Assembly (NCBI RefSeq): GCF_004345825.1
Contig: NZ_SLXM01000002.1
Span: forward strand, 1-64,000
Source of the DNA: Tenacibaculum skagerrakense
Lineage (GTDB): Bacteria > Bacteroidota > Bacteroidia > Flavobacteriales > Flavobacteriaceae
Length of the DNA stretch: 64,000 bases
Direction of reading: 5' to 3'
Shown: positions 1-9,752 of the stretch, in pieces
Numbering within the stretch: position 1 is the first letter of the stretch
How the letters are laid out: every line of letters begins with the position of its first letter
Made by a program: the position numbers and the translations under genes
The notes under the pieces: generated by a model
Database searches by the model: none
Seen by the model: only the letters and a program-made list of their open reading frames with translations
What the model was told of the DNA's origin: nothing

Positions 1-3000
1 ACACCAGTAACAACAAGTTCAGGAACAACATATTACCAAGTTGTAATTAGTGATGCAGGCTCAGGGTGTAATGATGTTACTTCTACTGAATCTGTTGTAG
101 CGGTTAATCCGTTACCTGTATATACAAGTTTAACAACTAATTCACCTATTTGTGAAAATAGCGATGCTGAATTTACTATTTCTGGATCTCCAAACAGTGT
201 ATTAACTTATAATATTGATGGCAATGCTAATCAAACAATTACTTTAGATGGATCAGGAAATGTTACAATAGTGAATTCTGGAGCTACTTCCGACACTACA
301 ATAAATTTAATTTCTCTAGATTTTAGTAGTACAAATTGTTCGATTAATTTAACAGATACTGCAACGGTTACGGTAAACTCATTCCCAGTATTAACATCAG
401 TAAATGACATTATAGAATGTGTTGAATCTCCTATTCAGACATTAAATGCAAATGATGGAATTACATTTGGTCCAAACATTTCAGTTACTTGGTATGACGC
501 TGCAACTGGAGGTAATGTTGTTGCTAATCCAATAACAAATACAGAGAATGCACCTGTTACATTTTATGCAGAAATTACAGATACAAGTACTTCATGTGTC
601 AATCCAATAAGAGAAGAAGTTACATTACACATTGTATCACCGCCTTTCCCTAACTTTACTGAAGAAGTTTGTTCTGGCGAAAATTTAAGTGTTGCTATCA
701 ATGCATTTACAGCTACCTATACAGTGGTATCTTCGGATCCGACAAATGTTCCTGCCGGCTCAGATAGAGTAACTGCTATTGCTGCTAATATTACAGATGG
801 TTATATCAATACAACAGGAGTTCCTGTTACTATTACATATACAGTTACTGTTGATGATGGTACTGCATGCGATGGAGAAACTTTCGATGTTATAGTTACT
901 GTAAATCCAGAGCCGTTTAATACAACGGCTCCAACAGATACTATTTGTAGTGATGTTGCTTTAAATCATGATTTAACATCAGATGTTAATTTAATTGGGA
1001 CTACTTTTAATTGGATTGCAACAGATAATCCAAATGTAACTGGAGAAACAATTTCAGATGGAACAGGTTCTACGATATCTGATACATTAACAAACACTAG
1101 TGGAAGTCCACAAACTGTAGTTTATACTATAACGGCAATAAGTCCTAATGGATGTCAAGGAAATGAATATACATACACAGTCACTGTAAATCCAGAACCG
1201 TTTAATGCAACTACTTCAACAGATACTATTTGTAGTGATGTAGCATTAAATCATGATTTAAATACAGACGTAAACTTAACTGGAGCAACTTTTAATTGGA
1301 TTGCCACAGATAATTTGAATGTTACTGGAGAAACGACTAGTAATTCTAATACTGCTGTTATTTCAGATACATTAACAAATACGAGTGGAAGCACTCAAAC
1401 CGTAATATATACTATTATTCCTTCAAGTGCAGAGGGTTGTGTAGGGAATTCATTTACTTACACGGTTACTGTGAATCCTGAACCATTTAACGCAGTTGAA
1501 CCAATATTATCAATTTGTAGTGGTGGTACGTTAAATCACGATTTAAGTGGAAATGTAAATTTATCTGGGGTGACCTTTAATTGGATTGCAGTTGATAATC
1601 CTAATGTAACTGGAGAAACTATTACAAACACTTCTTCATCAACCATTACAGATACATTATCAAATACTAGTGGAAGTGTACAAACAGTTGTATATTCTAT
1701 TACACCTACAAGCGCAGATGGTTGTGTAGGAAATTCTTTCGAATACACTGTTACAGTAAATCCAGAACCTTTTAATATTACTCCTCCTTCAGAAACAGTA
1801 TGTAGTAAAACAACATTAAGTCACGATTTATTAGGGGACGTAAATGTCTCTAATACGAATTTTACGTGGTCAGCAATTGATAATCCAAATGTTACAGGTG
1901 AAACTACGTCTGACAATTCAGCAGTTACAATATCTGATACATTAATTAATATTAGTGGAGTTAATCAAATAGTTACATACATCATTACGCCAATTAGTAC
2001 TGATGGTTGTTTAGGTACTGCTTACACATATTCAGTTACGGTAAATCCAGAACCATTTAACTCAGTTGCACCAACTCAGACAATTTGTAGCGATATACCG
2101 TTAAATCATGATTTATCAACAAATATTAATATTTCTGGAACTACTTTTAGTTGGGTTGCAACGGATAATGGTTTTATTACTGGTGAAACTTTAGTAGTTA
2201 CAAATTCATCAATGATTACGGATACACTAACAAACATTAGTGGAAGTGTTCAAAATGTTACTTATACAGTTACCCCAACAAGTCCTGATGGTTGTATCGG
2301 TGATGCATTTACATATATAGTTACAGTAAATCCTGAACCTTTTAATGCAATATCTCCTGCAGAAACAGTTTGTAGTAATACTACTTTAAATCATAATTTA
2401 TTGACTGATGTAAATCTATCGGGAACTACTTTTAATTGGGTTGCAACTGATAATGCTAATGTAACAGGAGAAACATTGAGCAATTCATCATTAAATTCTA
2501 TAGGAGATACATTAATCAATAATAGTACAATTCCGCAAACAGTAGTATATACAATAACTCCAACTAGTTTAAGTGGTTGTGACGGTAACTCATTTACCTA
2601 CACTGTAGCGGTTAATCCGTTACCTGTATATACAAGTTTAACAACTAATTCACCTATTTGTGAAAATAGCGATGCTGAATTTACTATTTCTGGATCTCCA
2701 AACAGTGTATTAACTTATAATATTGATGGCAATGCTAATCAAACAATTACTTTAGATGGATCAGGAAATGTTACAATAGTGAATTCTGGAGCTACTTCCG
2801 ACACTACAATAAATTTAATTTCTCTAGATTTTAGTAGTACAAATTGTTCGATTAATTTAACAGATACTGCAACGGTTACGGTAAACTCATTCCCAGTATT
2901 AACATCAGTAAATGACATTATAGAATGTGTTGAATCTCCTATTCAGACATTAAATGCAAATGATGGAATTACATTTGGTCCAAACATTTCAGTTACTTGG

Positions 3001-6000
3001 TATGACGCTGCAACTGGAGGTAATGTTGTTGCTAATCCAATAACAAATACAGAGAATGCACCTGTTACATTTTATGCAGAAATTACAGATACAAGTACTT
3101 CATGTGTCAATCCAATAAGAGAAGAAGTTACATTACACATTGTATCACCGCCTTTCCCTAACTTTACTGAAGAAGTTTGTTCTGGCGAAAATTTAAGTGT
3201 TGCTATCAATGCATTTACAGCTACCTATACAGTGGTATCTTCGGATCCGACAAATGTTCCTGCCGGCTCAGATAGAGTAACTGCTATTGCTGCTAATATT
3301 ACAGATGGTTATATCAATACAACAGGAGTTCCTGTTACTATTACATATACAGTTACTGTTGATGATGGTACTGCATGCGATGGAGAAACTTTCGATGTTA
3401 TAGTTACTGTAAATCCAGAGCCGTTTAATACAACGGCTCCAACAGATACTATTTGTAGTGATGTTGCTTTAAATCATGATTTAACATCAGATGTTAATTT
3501 AATTGGGACTACTTTTAATTGGATTGCAACAGATAATCCAAATGTAACTGGAGAAACAATTTCAGATGGAACAGGTTCTACGATATCTGATACATTAACA
3601 AACACTAGTGGAAGTCCACAAACTGTAGTTTATACTATAACGGCAATAAGTCCTAATGGATGTCAAGGAAATGAATATACATACACAGTCATTGTAAATC
3701 CAAGACCCGAAGCATTACCAATTACGGGGGCTTCTGAAGTTTGTTTAGGTAATACCATAGATTTTACGGAAGGTACTACAGGATCTAGTATATCATGGAT
3801 TTCTTCTAATACGAGTATAGCAACAGTTGATTCTAATGGTGTTGTTACTGGAATAAATTTTGGAACAGTAGATATTACTTATACTGTAACCGATTCAAAT
3901 GGATGTATATCTTTAACCTCTCCAGTATATACAGTTACTGTTGGACCATCAACAGATACAGATGGTGACGGCTTAACAAATTGTGAAGAAACAACAGGGG
4001 TTGACGATCCTTCAACTTCAGGAACACCAACAGGTACAAGTGATCCTAATGATTCTTGTTCGTTTACTGGAAACCCAGTAGCAGATGTTAGTAATCCTAC
4101 ATGGCAAATTTCTGACTGTGATGGAGATGGTGTTACAAACGGTCAAGAAATTGCTGATGGAACCGATCCAACAGATCCATGTTCATTCCTAATAAATTCA
4201 GTTTCATTACCTCAAACAGGTTCTTGGTTAACTGCAGATTGTGATGGTGATGGGGTTACAAATGTACAAGAAGTTACAGATGGAACTGATCCTGCAGATC
4301 CTTGTTCAGTAAATCCAAGTTCAGTTTCATTACCTCAAACAGGTTCTTGGTTAACTGTAGATTGTGATGGTGATGGGGTTACAAATGGACAAGAAGTTAC
4401 AGATGGGACAGATCCAACAGATCCATGTTCAGTAAATCCAAGTTCAGTTACTTTAGCACAAACTGGAGATTGGTTAACTGCGGATTGTGATGGTGATGGA
4501 GTTACAAATGGACAGGAAGTTTCAGATGGAACTGATCCTACAGATTCTTGTTCATATATTCCAACGTCAATTTTATTAACGCAATCAGGAGATTGGTTAG
4601 AAGCAGATTGTGATGGAGATGGAGAAAGCAATGGAGAAGAGTTAAATAACGGAACAGATCCTTTAGATTCATGTTCTGTTACTAACCCTACAATTCCAGC
4701 AATTACTGATCCTAATTATAGTGTTTGGGCTGTATCAGATTGTGACGGCGATGGAGTTACAAATGGAGAAGAAGTTAACGATGGCACAGATCCATTCGAT
4801 GGATGTTCTTACTCAGCATCAAGTCAAGTAGAAGCAAATGTGTCTGGTGCTTGGAATGCATTAGACTGCGATGGAGATGGAGAAAGTAATGGAGGTGAGT
4901 TAAATAATGGAACAGATCCTTTAGACTCATGTTCTGTTTCTAATCCTACTATTCCAGCAGCTACTGATCCTAATTATAGTGTTTGGGCTGCATCAGATTG
5001 TGATGGTGATGGAGTTACAAATGGAGATGAAGTAAATGATGGTACGGATCCATTCGATGGCTGTTCTTATTCAGCATCAAGTCAAGTAGCAGCTAATGTT
5101 TCTTCTGCTTGGATTGCTTTAGACTGTGACGGAGATGGAGAAAGCAATGGAGAAGAGTTAAATAACGGAACAGATTCTTTAGATTCATGTTCTGTTACTA
5201 ACCCTACAATTCCAGCAATTACTGATCCTAATTATAGTGTTTGGGCTGCATCAGATTGTGATGATGATGGAGTTACAAATGGAGAAGAAGCTAATGATGG
5301 TACAAATCCATTCGATAGCTGTTCTTATTCAGTATCAAGTCAAGTAGCAGCAAATGTTTCTTCTGCTTGGAATGCTTTAGACTGTGACGGAGATGGAGAA
5401 AGTAATGTAGACGAATTAAATAATGGAACAGATCCTTTAGATTCATGTTCTGTTACTAATCCTACAATTCCATCAATTACTGATCCTAAATATAGTATTT
5501 GGGCTGCATCAGATTGTGATGGCGATGGAGTTACAAATGGAGATGAAGTAAATGATGGTACAGATCCATTCGATGGCTGTTCTTATTCAGTATCAAGTCA
5601 AGTAGCGACAAATGTTTCTTCTGCTTGGAATGCTTTAGATTGTGATGGAGATGGAGAAAGTAATGGAGATGAATTAAATAATGGAACAGATCCTTTAGAT
5701 GCTTGTTCTGTTTTTAACCCTTCAGTTCCAGCAACTACTGATCCTAATTATAGTGTTTGGGCTGCATCAGATTGTGATGGTGATGGAGTTACAAATGGAG
5801 AAGAAGTTAACGATGGCACGGATCCATTCGATGGATGTTCTTATTCAGCATCAAGTCAAGTAGAAGCAAATGTGTCTTCTTCTTGGAGTGTTTTAGATTG
5901 TGATGGCGACGGTGTAATAAATGGAGATGAGTTGGCGAATGGTACCGATCCTTTAAATGGATGTTCTTATCAAGCTAGCAGTCAAGATATAAATATTGTA

Positions 6001-6552
6001 ACTGATGAATGGAATCAGTTAGATTGTGATAATGATGGACTTACTAATGGAGAGGAAACCGTTGAAGGTACCGATCCTCTCGATCCAGATAGTGATGGAG
6101 ATGGTTTAACGGATGGAGAAGAAGTGACAGGTATTGATAATCCAAGTACTCCATTAGATCCAACAACTTTTGTTAGTGGACCAACTTCTGATCCCAATGA
6201 TTCTTGTGATCCAATTGAAGGACCAAATTGTAAAAATGATGAATGTTTATCACCATATAGCCTAATGTCACCAGGCGATGGTAATACTGAGAATTCATTC
6301 TTTTTTATTAAATGTATTGATAGTCCAGAGTATGCTAATAACACGGTTGAGATTTTTAACAGATGGGGTAATACGGTTTATAAGATCAGTGGTTATAGTA
6401 ATACAGATTCCTCAAGAAGATTCGAAGGAATTTCTAATGGTAGAGCTACAATAAGTGTTGATGAGAAGTTGCCAGTAGGAACGTATTATTATGTGATTGA
6501 TCCAGGAAATGGAGAAGCAGTACGAACAGGATGGTTATATATAAATAAGTAA
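1..6552 (+). CDS. Giant secreted adhesin with PKD-like, Ig-like and TSP3 repeats and a type IX C-terminal domain (5' partial)
   Basis: The frame is open from base 1, so the gene begins outside the window; the GTG at 271 is only an internal codon. The visible 2,183 residues contain, in order: a block of Cys-containing Ig/PKD-like modules (about 1-909); six PKD-like modules of exactly 285 bp (910-2619), each with a CSD...LNHDL...NVTGET...GC pattern and ending in VTVNPEPFN; a second copy of the first block plus one PKD-like module (2604-3705); a Big_2-like Ig domain (about 3720-3945); calcium-binding thrombospondin type 3 repeats of the DCDGDGxxNGxE type (about 3955-6150); and a gliding-motility C-terminal domain (about 6240-6549, with EIFNRWGN and a final GWLYINK). 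That last domain is the type B sorting signal for type IX secretion. SprB-like gliding or attachment adhesins have this architecture and lie next to porP/sprF-like genes, as here. The specific ligand cannot be inferred. Confidence 0.88.
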   Translation, partial: TPVTTSSGTTYYQVVISDAGSGCNDVTSTESVVAVNPLPVYTSLTTNSPICENSDAEFTISGSPNSVLTYNIDGNANQTITLDGSGNVTIVNSGATSDTTINLISLDFSSTNCSINLTDTATVTVNSFPVLTSVNDIIECVESPIQTLNANDGITFGPNISVTWYDAATGGNVVANPITNTENAPVTFYAEITDTSTSCVNPIREEVTLHIVSPPFPNFTEEVCSGENLSVAINAFTATYTVVSSDPTNVPAGSDRVTAIAANITDGYINTTGVPVTITYTVTVDDGTACDGETFDVIVTVNPEPFNTTAPTDTICSDVALNHDLTSDVNLIGTTFNWIATDNPNVTGETISDGTGSTISDTLTNTSGSPQTVVYTITAISPNGCQGNEYTYTVTVNPEPFNATTSTDTICSDVALNHDLNTDVNLTGATFNWIATDNLNVTGETTSNSNTAVISDTLTNTSGSTQTVIYTIIPSSAEGCVGNSFTYTVTVNPEPFNAVEPILSICSGGTLNHDLSGNVNLSGVTFNWIAVDNPNVTGETITNTSSSTITDTLSNTSGSVQTVVYSITPTSADGCVGNSFEYTVTVNPEPFNITPPSETVCSKTTLSHDLLGDVNVSNTNFTWSAIDNPNVTGETTSDNSAVTISDTLINISGVNQIVTYIITPISTDGCLGTAYTYSVTVNPEPFNSVAPTQTICSDIPLNHDLSTNINISGTTFSWVATDNGFITGETLVVTNSSMITDTLTNISGSVQNVTYTVTPTSPDGCIGDAFTYIVTVNPEPFNAISPAETVCSNTTLNHNLLTDVNLSGTTFNWVATDNANVTGETLSNSSLNSIGDTLINNSTIPQTVVYTITPTSLSGCDGNSFTYTVAVNPLPVYTSLTTNSPICENSDAEFTISGSPNSVLTYNIDGNANQTITLDGSGNVTIVNSGATSDTTINLISLDFSSTNCSINLTDTATVTVNSFPVLTSVNDIIECVESPIQTLNANDGITFGPNISVTWYDAATGGNVVANPITNTENAPVTFYAEITDTSTSCVNPIREEVTLHIVSPPFPNFTEEVCSGENLSVAINAFTATYTVVSSDPTNVPAGSDRVTAIAANITDGYINTTGVPVTITYTVTVDDGTACDGETFDVIVTVNPEPFNTTAPTDTICSDVALNHDLTSDVNLIGTTFNWIATDNPNVTGETISDGTGSTISDTLTNTSGSPQTVVYTITAISPNGCQGNEYTYTVIVNPRPEALPITGASEVCLGNTIDFTEGTTGSSISWISSNTSIATVDSNGVVTGINFGTVDITYTVTDSNGCISLTSPVYTVTVGPSTDTDGDGLTNCEETTGVDDPSTSGTPTGTSDPNDSCSFTGNPVADVSNPTWQISDCDGDGVTNGQEIADGTDPTDPCSFLINSVSLPQTGSWLTADCDGDGVTNVQEVTDGTDPADPCSVNPSSVSLPQTGSWLTVDCDGDGVTNGQEVTDGTDPTDPCSVNPSSVTLAQTGDWLTADCDGDGVTNGQEVSDGTDPTDSCSYIPTSILLTQSGDWLEADCDGDGESNGEELNNGTDPLDSCSVTNPTIPAITDPNYSVWAVSDCDGDGVTNGEEVNDGTDPFDGCSYSASSQVEANVSGAWNALDCDGDGESNGGELNNGTDPLDSCSVSNPTIPAATDPNYSVWAASDCDGDGVTNGDEVNDGTDPFDGCSYSASSQVAANVSSAWIALDCDGDGESNGEELNNGTDSLDSCSVTNPTIPAITDPNYSVWAASDCDDDGVTNGEEANDGTNPFDSCSYSVSSQVAANVSSAWNALDCDGDGESNVDELNNGTDPLDSCSVTNPTIPSITDPKYSIWAASDCDGDGVTNGDEVNDGTDPFDGCSYSVSSQVATNVSSAWNALDCDGDGESNGDELNNGTDPLDACSVFNPSVPATTDPNYSVWAASDCDGDGVTNGEEVNDGTDPFDGCSYSASSQVEANVSSSWSVLDCDGDGVINGDELANGTDPLNGCSYQASSQDINIVTDEWNQLDCDNDGLTNGEETVEGTDPLDPDSDGDGLTDGEEVTGIDNPSTPLDPTTFVSGPTSDPNDSCDPIEGPNCKNDECLSPYSLMSPGDGNTENSFFFIKCIDSPEYANNTVEIFNRWGNTVYKISGYSNTDSSRRFEGISNGRATISVDEKLPVGTYYYVIDPGNGEAVRTGWLYINK
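96..1183 (+). repeat. 1,088-bp direct repeat, copy 1 (in adhesin gene)
   Basis: This stretch matches 2604-3691 at an offset of 2,508 bp (836 codons) with no difference found in my reading; synonymous positions also match. It breaks at 1184 (C) versus 3692 (T). It covers a block of Ig-like domains and the first 285-bp PKD-like module. Confidence 0.9.
910..2619 (+). repeat. Six tandem 285-bp PKD-like modules
   Basis: Modules begin at 910, 1195, 1480, 1765, 2050 and 2335, each at the GAR/GAA codon of the VNPEPFN linker. The period is exactly 285 bp (95 residues). Unlike the long direct repeat, the modules differ from one another at many positions, so they are older duplications. A seventh module lies at 3418-3705 in the second macro-copy. 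Confidence 0.88.
2604..3691 (+). repeat. 1,088-bp direct repeat, copy 2 (in adhesin gene)
   Basis: Second copy of 96-1183, in the same reading frame. After it the sequence departs into an Ig-like domain and the TSP3 region instead of further PKD-like modules. Confidence 0.9.
4606..6153 (+). repeat. 258-bp higher-order TSP3 super-repeat
   Basis: Units begin at 4606, 4864, 5122, 5380, 5638 and 5896, spaced exactly 258 bp (86 residues). Each unit contains two different calcium-binding repeats, a DCDGDGESN type followed by a DCDGDGVTN type, both with NNGTDPLD/NDGTDPFD-like tails and a CSV or CSY cysteine. The last unit is divergent and degenerates into terminal repeats without the Cys pair. Simpler single repeats precede the array from about 4096. 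Confidence 0.85.
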
Positions 6553-6584
6553 GGAAAAGAAACAAGAAACAACATAATAGGGAT

Positions 6585-7523
6585 ATGAATACCATAGTAA
6601 AATATAAATTTTTAATACTCATTATCTTATTTAAGGTTGGAGCATTATTCTCACAACAAGATCCTCAGTATACGCAGTATATGTATAACACGATGAGTGT
6701 TAACCCTGCTTATGCTGGATCGAATAATCATACGGTGATTACTGCATTAGGCCGAACACAATGGGTTGGTTTAGATGGCGCACCAGATTCACAAACATTT
6801 AGTTACGATACTGCGATAGGCTATAGTGGAGTAGGATTAGGAATTAGTATTACTAATGATAGGATTGGTCCATCGAGTGAGATTTATCTAGATGCAAATG
6901 TTTCTTATACGATTCGTACGAGTAATGATGGTAATTTAGCTTTTGGATTAAAGTTAGGAGGTCGTCATTTAGGGATTGATTGGAGTAAAGGAACAGCTCT
7001 TCAACAAGAGCGTATTTTTGAAGGTAATATCAGTAAGTTTTTACCTACAATTGGAGCTGGGATTTATTTTTATAAATCAAATTGGTATCTTGGTGCGGCA
7101 ATTCCTAACTTTCTAAGGACAGATCATTACGATGATACTGTTGGTACGACGAGTTTTGGGAGTGGAAATTTAGCTGAGGAACGCTTACACTTTTTTGGTA
7201 TCGCGGGTTATGTATTTGACTTAAGTGATACGTTAAAGTTCAAGCCAGCTACCTTAGTTAAGGTGGTGAACGGGGCACCATTATCTTTAGATGTTTCGGC
7301 TAACTTTTTATTTAATGAGAAGTTTGCAGCGGGGTTAGCATGGAGGTGGGGCGATTCCATCAGTGCTTTATTAGGGTTACAAGCAACAAAGAACTTAAAC
7401 ATAGGTTTTGCATATGATTTGACTACGTCAAATTATAGCAATTATAATTCGGGAACATATGAGCTTATGTTACGTTGGGATATATTCAGGGAGCGAGTGT
7501 TTAAATCACCAAGGTTTTTTTAA
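6585..7523 (+). CDS. PorP/SprF family type IX secretion membrane protein
   Basis: 312 residues with an N-terminal signal peptide ending near FSQ (residue 24). The mature start QDPQYTQYMYN followed by NPAYAGS is the family hallmark. The rest alternates short Gly-rich strands (GVGLGISI, LAFGLKLGG, GAGIYF) and ends in RVFKSPRFF, consistent with an outer-membrane beta-barrel. Family members (PorP in Porphyromonas, SprF in Flavobacterium) support secretion or surface anchoring of a partner that is often encoded just upstream. Here the gene starts 33 bp after the adhesin stop and 10 bp before the OmpA-like gene, so the three are probably one operon with this protein serving the adhesin (inference). 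Confidence 0.93.
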   Translation: MNTIVKYKFLILIILFKVGALFSQQDPQYTQYMYNTMSVNPAYAGSNNHTVITALGRTQWVGLDGAPDSQTFSYDTAIGYSGVGLGISITNDRIGPSSEIYLDANVSYTIRTSNDGNLAFGLKLGGRHLGIDWSKGTALQQERIFEGNISKFLPTIGAGIYFYKSNWYLGAAIPNFLRTDHYDDTVGTTSFGSGNLAEERLHFFGIAGYVFDLSDTLKFKPATLVKVVNGAPLSLDVSANFLFNEKFAAGLAWRWGDSISALLGLQATKNLNIGFAYDLTTSNYSNYNSGTYELMLRWDIFRERVFKSPRFF

Positions 7524-7532
7524 ATTAATATT

Positions 7533-9494
7533 ATGAGGAAACTATTACTAATTTATTTTTTAATAATTAGCTTTTCGTCTTTTTCACAAAGGCGTTATGC
7601 AGCAGATCGTTACTTCCAGGAGTTTGCGTATAAAAAATCTGCTGAGTTGTATGAGGTTATTTATAGCAAAGGAGATGAGTCAGAACTAATCATTAGTAGG
7701 CTAGGAGATTCTCATTATTACAATACCAATACAAGTGAGGCAGAGAAGTGGTATCGTATTTTATTTGAGAAATATAAAGATCAGGTATCACCAGAATATA
7801 TGTTCAGATATGCTCAAGCTTTAAAGAGTAACGGTAAGGTTGATGAGTCAGATTCATGGCTTCGTAAGTTAAAAGAAGTAAAGGGAGAAGATTCAAGAGC
7901 CTTAGCTTTAGAAAATAATGAAGATTACTTTGTGAAGTATTCTAATCTTAAGAAGACGTATGTTAGTATTCAGAACTTAGATATTAATACGAAGTATTCA
8001 GATTTTGGAGGTTTTATTTACGGAGATAAGTTGTATTTCGCCTCTACCAAACCAGAAGGCTCAAAGTTTGATAAGAAGTTATACAAGTGGAACGAGCAAC
8101 CGTTTTTAAATATCTATACTGCAGATGCAGATTTGAGTAATGATATTGAAAAAGGACTTCAGGTAATTGATTCTGAGAAGTTACCATCTTTAAACACTCG
8201 ATATCATGAATCTAACGCTATTGTTACAGGTGATGGTAAAACCATATATTTCACCAGAGATAATTACAATGATGATAAGTTAGAAGGAGATAAGAATCGA
8301 GTAACTCACTTAAAGATATACAAGGCTACATTGAATAATGGGAATTGGGATGATGTTATAGAATTACCATTTAACAGTAATGAATACTCATGCGGTCATC
8401 CAGCATTAAGTGCAGATGAGAAGACACTATACTTTGTGTCAGATATGTCAGGAGGATTAGGAGCTACCGATATCTACAAGGTTGCTATACATGATGATGG
8501 GAGTTATGGAGAAGTAATGAATTTAGGCGCACCAATAAATACAGAAGCAAGAGAGATGTTTCCAAGTATTGATAGTGAAAATACCATGTACTTTGCATCT
8601 GATGGTCATTTAGGTTTAGGTGCATTAGATGTGTTTGAAGCCAAATATGCAGATAATAAGTACACCAATCCTGTAAATTTAGGAAGCCCAATAAATGGTC
8701 CGAGAGATGATTTTAGTTTTGTGATTAGTGAAGATAAATCATACGGATACTTTTCTTCCAATAGAAAAGGAGGAAAGGGAGATGACGATATTTACAGTTT
8801 TGTGATCTATAGATGTAAAGAAGATATTGGAGGATATGTAACCGATGTAAACACAGGTAAACCCATTTCAGGAGCCACAGTTCGATTAATAGATGAGAGT
8901 GGAGCACCCGTTAGTGAGCAAGTAACACAGGCAGATGGAAAATATACTTTTAAAGATATTGACTGTGAGAACAACTTTACGGTAAGCGCTTCAAAGGATG
9001 ATTACCGAAATGATCAGAAGGAAACAGCAACAGAGGACATTAACAAGAAAGAAATCAAAACAGATTTAGCCTTAGAATCGTTAATTGTTGAGAGTCCAGA
9101 GTCAGCACAGATTGTTATTAATCCGATATTCTTTGATTTTGATTTGTACAACATTAGAGAAGATGCAGAATACGAGTTAGAGCACATTGTAACGGTAATG
9201 AATAACAATCCAGATATGGTTATTAAGATCGAATCTCATACAGATAGTCGAGGAACGAAGGACTACAACAGGAACTTATCTGATAATAGAGCAAAATCAA
9301 CAAGAGATTATATAATTTCTAGAGGTATTGCAGTCAATCGAATACAAAGTGCGATAGGGTATGGAGAAGACCGATTGTTAAACCACTGTGATGATGCGAA
9401 TCAAAGCAAGTGTTCAAAGGAGGAACATCAGAAGAATAGAAGATCCTATTTCTACATTGTAAAAGGTGGAAAAAAGGTTTCAATTTCTAATTAA
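7533..9494 (+). CDS. OmpA family protein with PD40 beta-propeller repeats
   Basis: 653 residues. Signal peptide 1-19 (ends SSFSQ). Residues 20-120 look like TPR-type helices. Four WD40-like PD40 repeats (about 210-420) show the YFxSxxxGGxGxxDIY pattern. A carboxypeptidase-regulatory-like domain sits near 426-505, and a C-terminal OmpA domain at about 528-645 has the peptidoglycan-binding motif SHTDSRG...NRNLSDNRAKS. This architecture resembles PorE/P60-type proteins that tie type IX complexes to peptidoglycan. It lies 10 bp after the porP/sprF-like gene, so it probably anchors the adhesin export or attachment complex in the periplasm. I do not assign porE because paralogues of this layout are common next to sprF-like genes. 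Confidence 0.9.
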   Translation: MRKLLLIYFLIISFSSFSQRRYAADRYFQEFAYKKSAELYEVIYSKGDESELIISRLGDSHYYNTNTSEAEKWYRILFEKYKDQVSPEYMFRYAQALKSNGKVDESDSWLRKLKEVKGEDSRALALENNEDYFVKYSNLKKTYVSIQNLDINTKYSDFGGFIYGDKLYFASTKPEGSKFDKKLYKWNEQPFLNIYTADADLSNDIEKGLQVIDSEKLPSLNTRYHESNAIVTGDGKTIYFTRDNYNDDKLEGDKNRVTHLKIYKATLNNGNWDDVIELPFNSNEYSCGHPALSADEKTLYFVSDMSGGLGATDIYKVAIHDDGSYGEVMNLGAPINTEAREMFPSIDSENTMYFASDGHLGLGALDVFEAKYADNKYTNPVNLGSPINGPRDDFSFVISEDKSYGYFSSNRKGGKGDDDIYSFVIYRCKEDIGGYVTDVNTGKPISGATVRLIDESGAPVSEQVTQADGKYTFKDIDCENNFTVSASKDDYRNDQKETATEDINKKEIKTDLALESLIVESPESAQIVINPIFFDFDLYNIREDAEYELEHIVTVMNNNPDMVIKIESHTDSRGTKDYNRNLSDNRAKSTRDYIISRGIAVNRIQSAIGYGEDRLLNHCDDANQSKCSKEEHQKNRRSYFYIVKGGKKVSISN

Positions 9495-9752
9495 TAGTAA
9501 TAAAACGTATAGCAAAATTAACAAGTACATTTTCTAATTTCTTTTTTTTAGTAGCTGCAAGACATTAATAGTAATAGAGATTTAATAGGAAGTAAATTAG
9601 CTGTTTTACTTTATTAATAATCATAAAGAATGAAAGGTTAGTTTGAAGTATCTATCGGATTTTAAAGTAAGAAATAATAAACTATTTGTAAGACCTTAGA
9701 CAGATAAAACAAGTCTAATTTCTCTCATTTTATTTCGGGATGCGGTAATGTA

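Noticed and set aside
271..273. GTG as the start of the adhesin gene
   Set aside because: The same frame is open back to base 1 and encodes continuing repeat domains; the matching codon also occurs internally in the second repeat copy.
4335..4631. Minus-strand reading frame opposite the TSP3 repeats
   Set aside because: Its Pro/Ser repeats are the mirror of the GAT-rich calcium repeats; a shadow of the adhesin.
9495..9752. Gene or RNA after the OmpA-like gene
   Set aside because: No open frame of useful length and no clear terminator hairpin was found.
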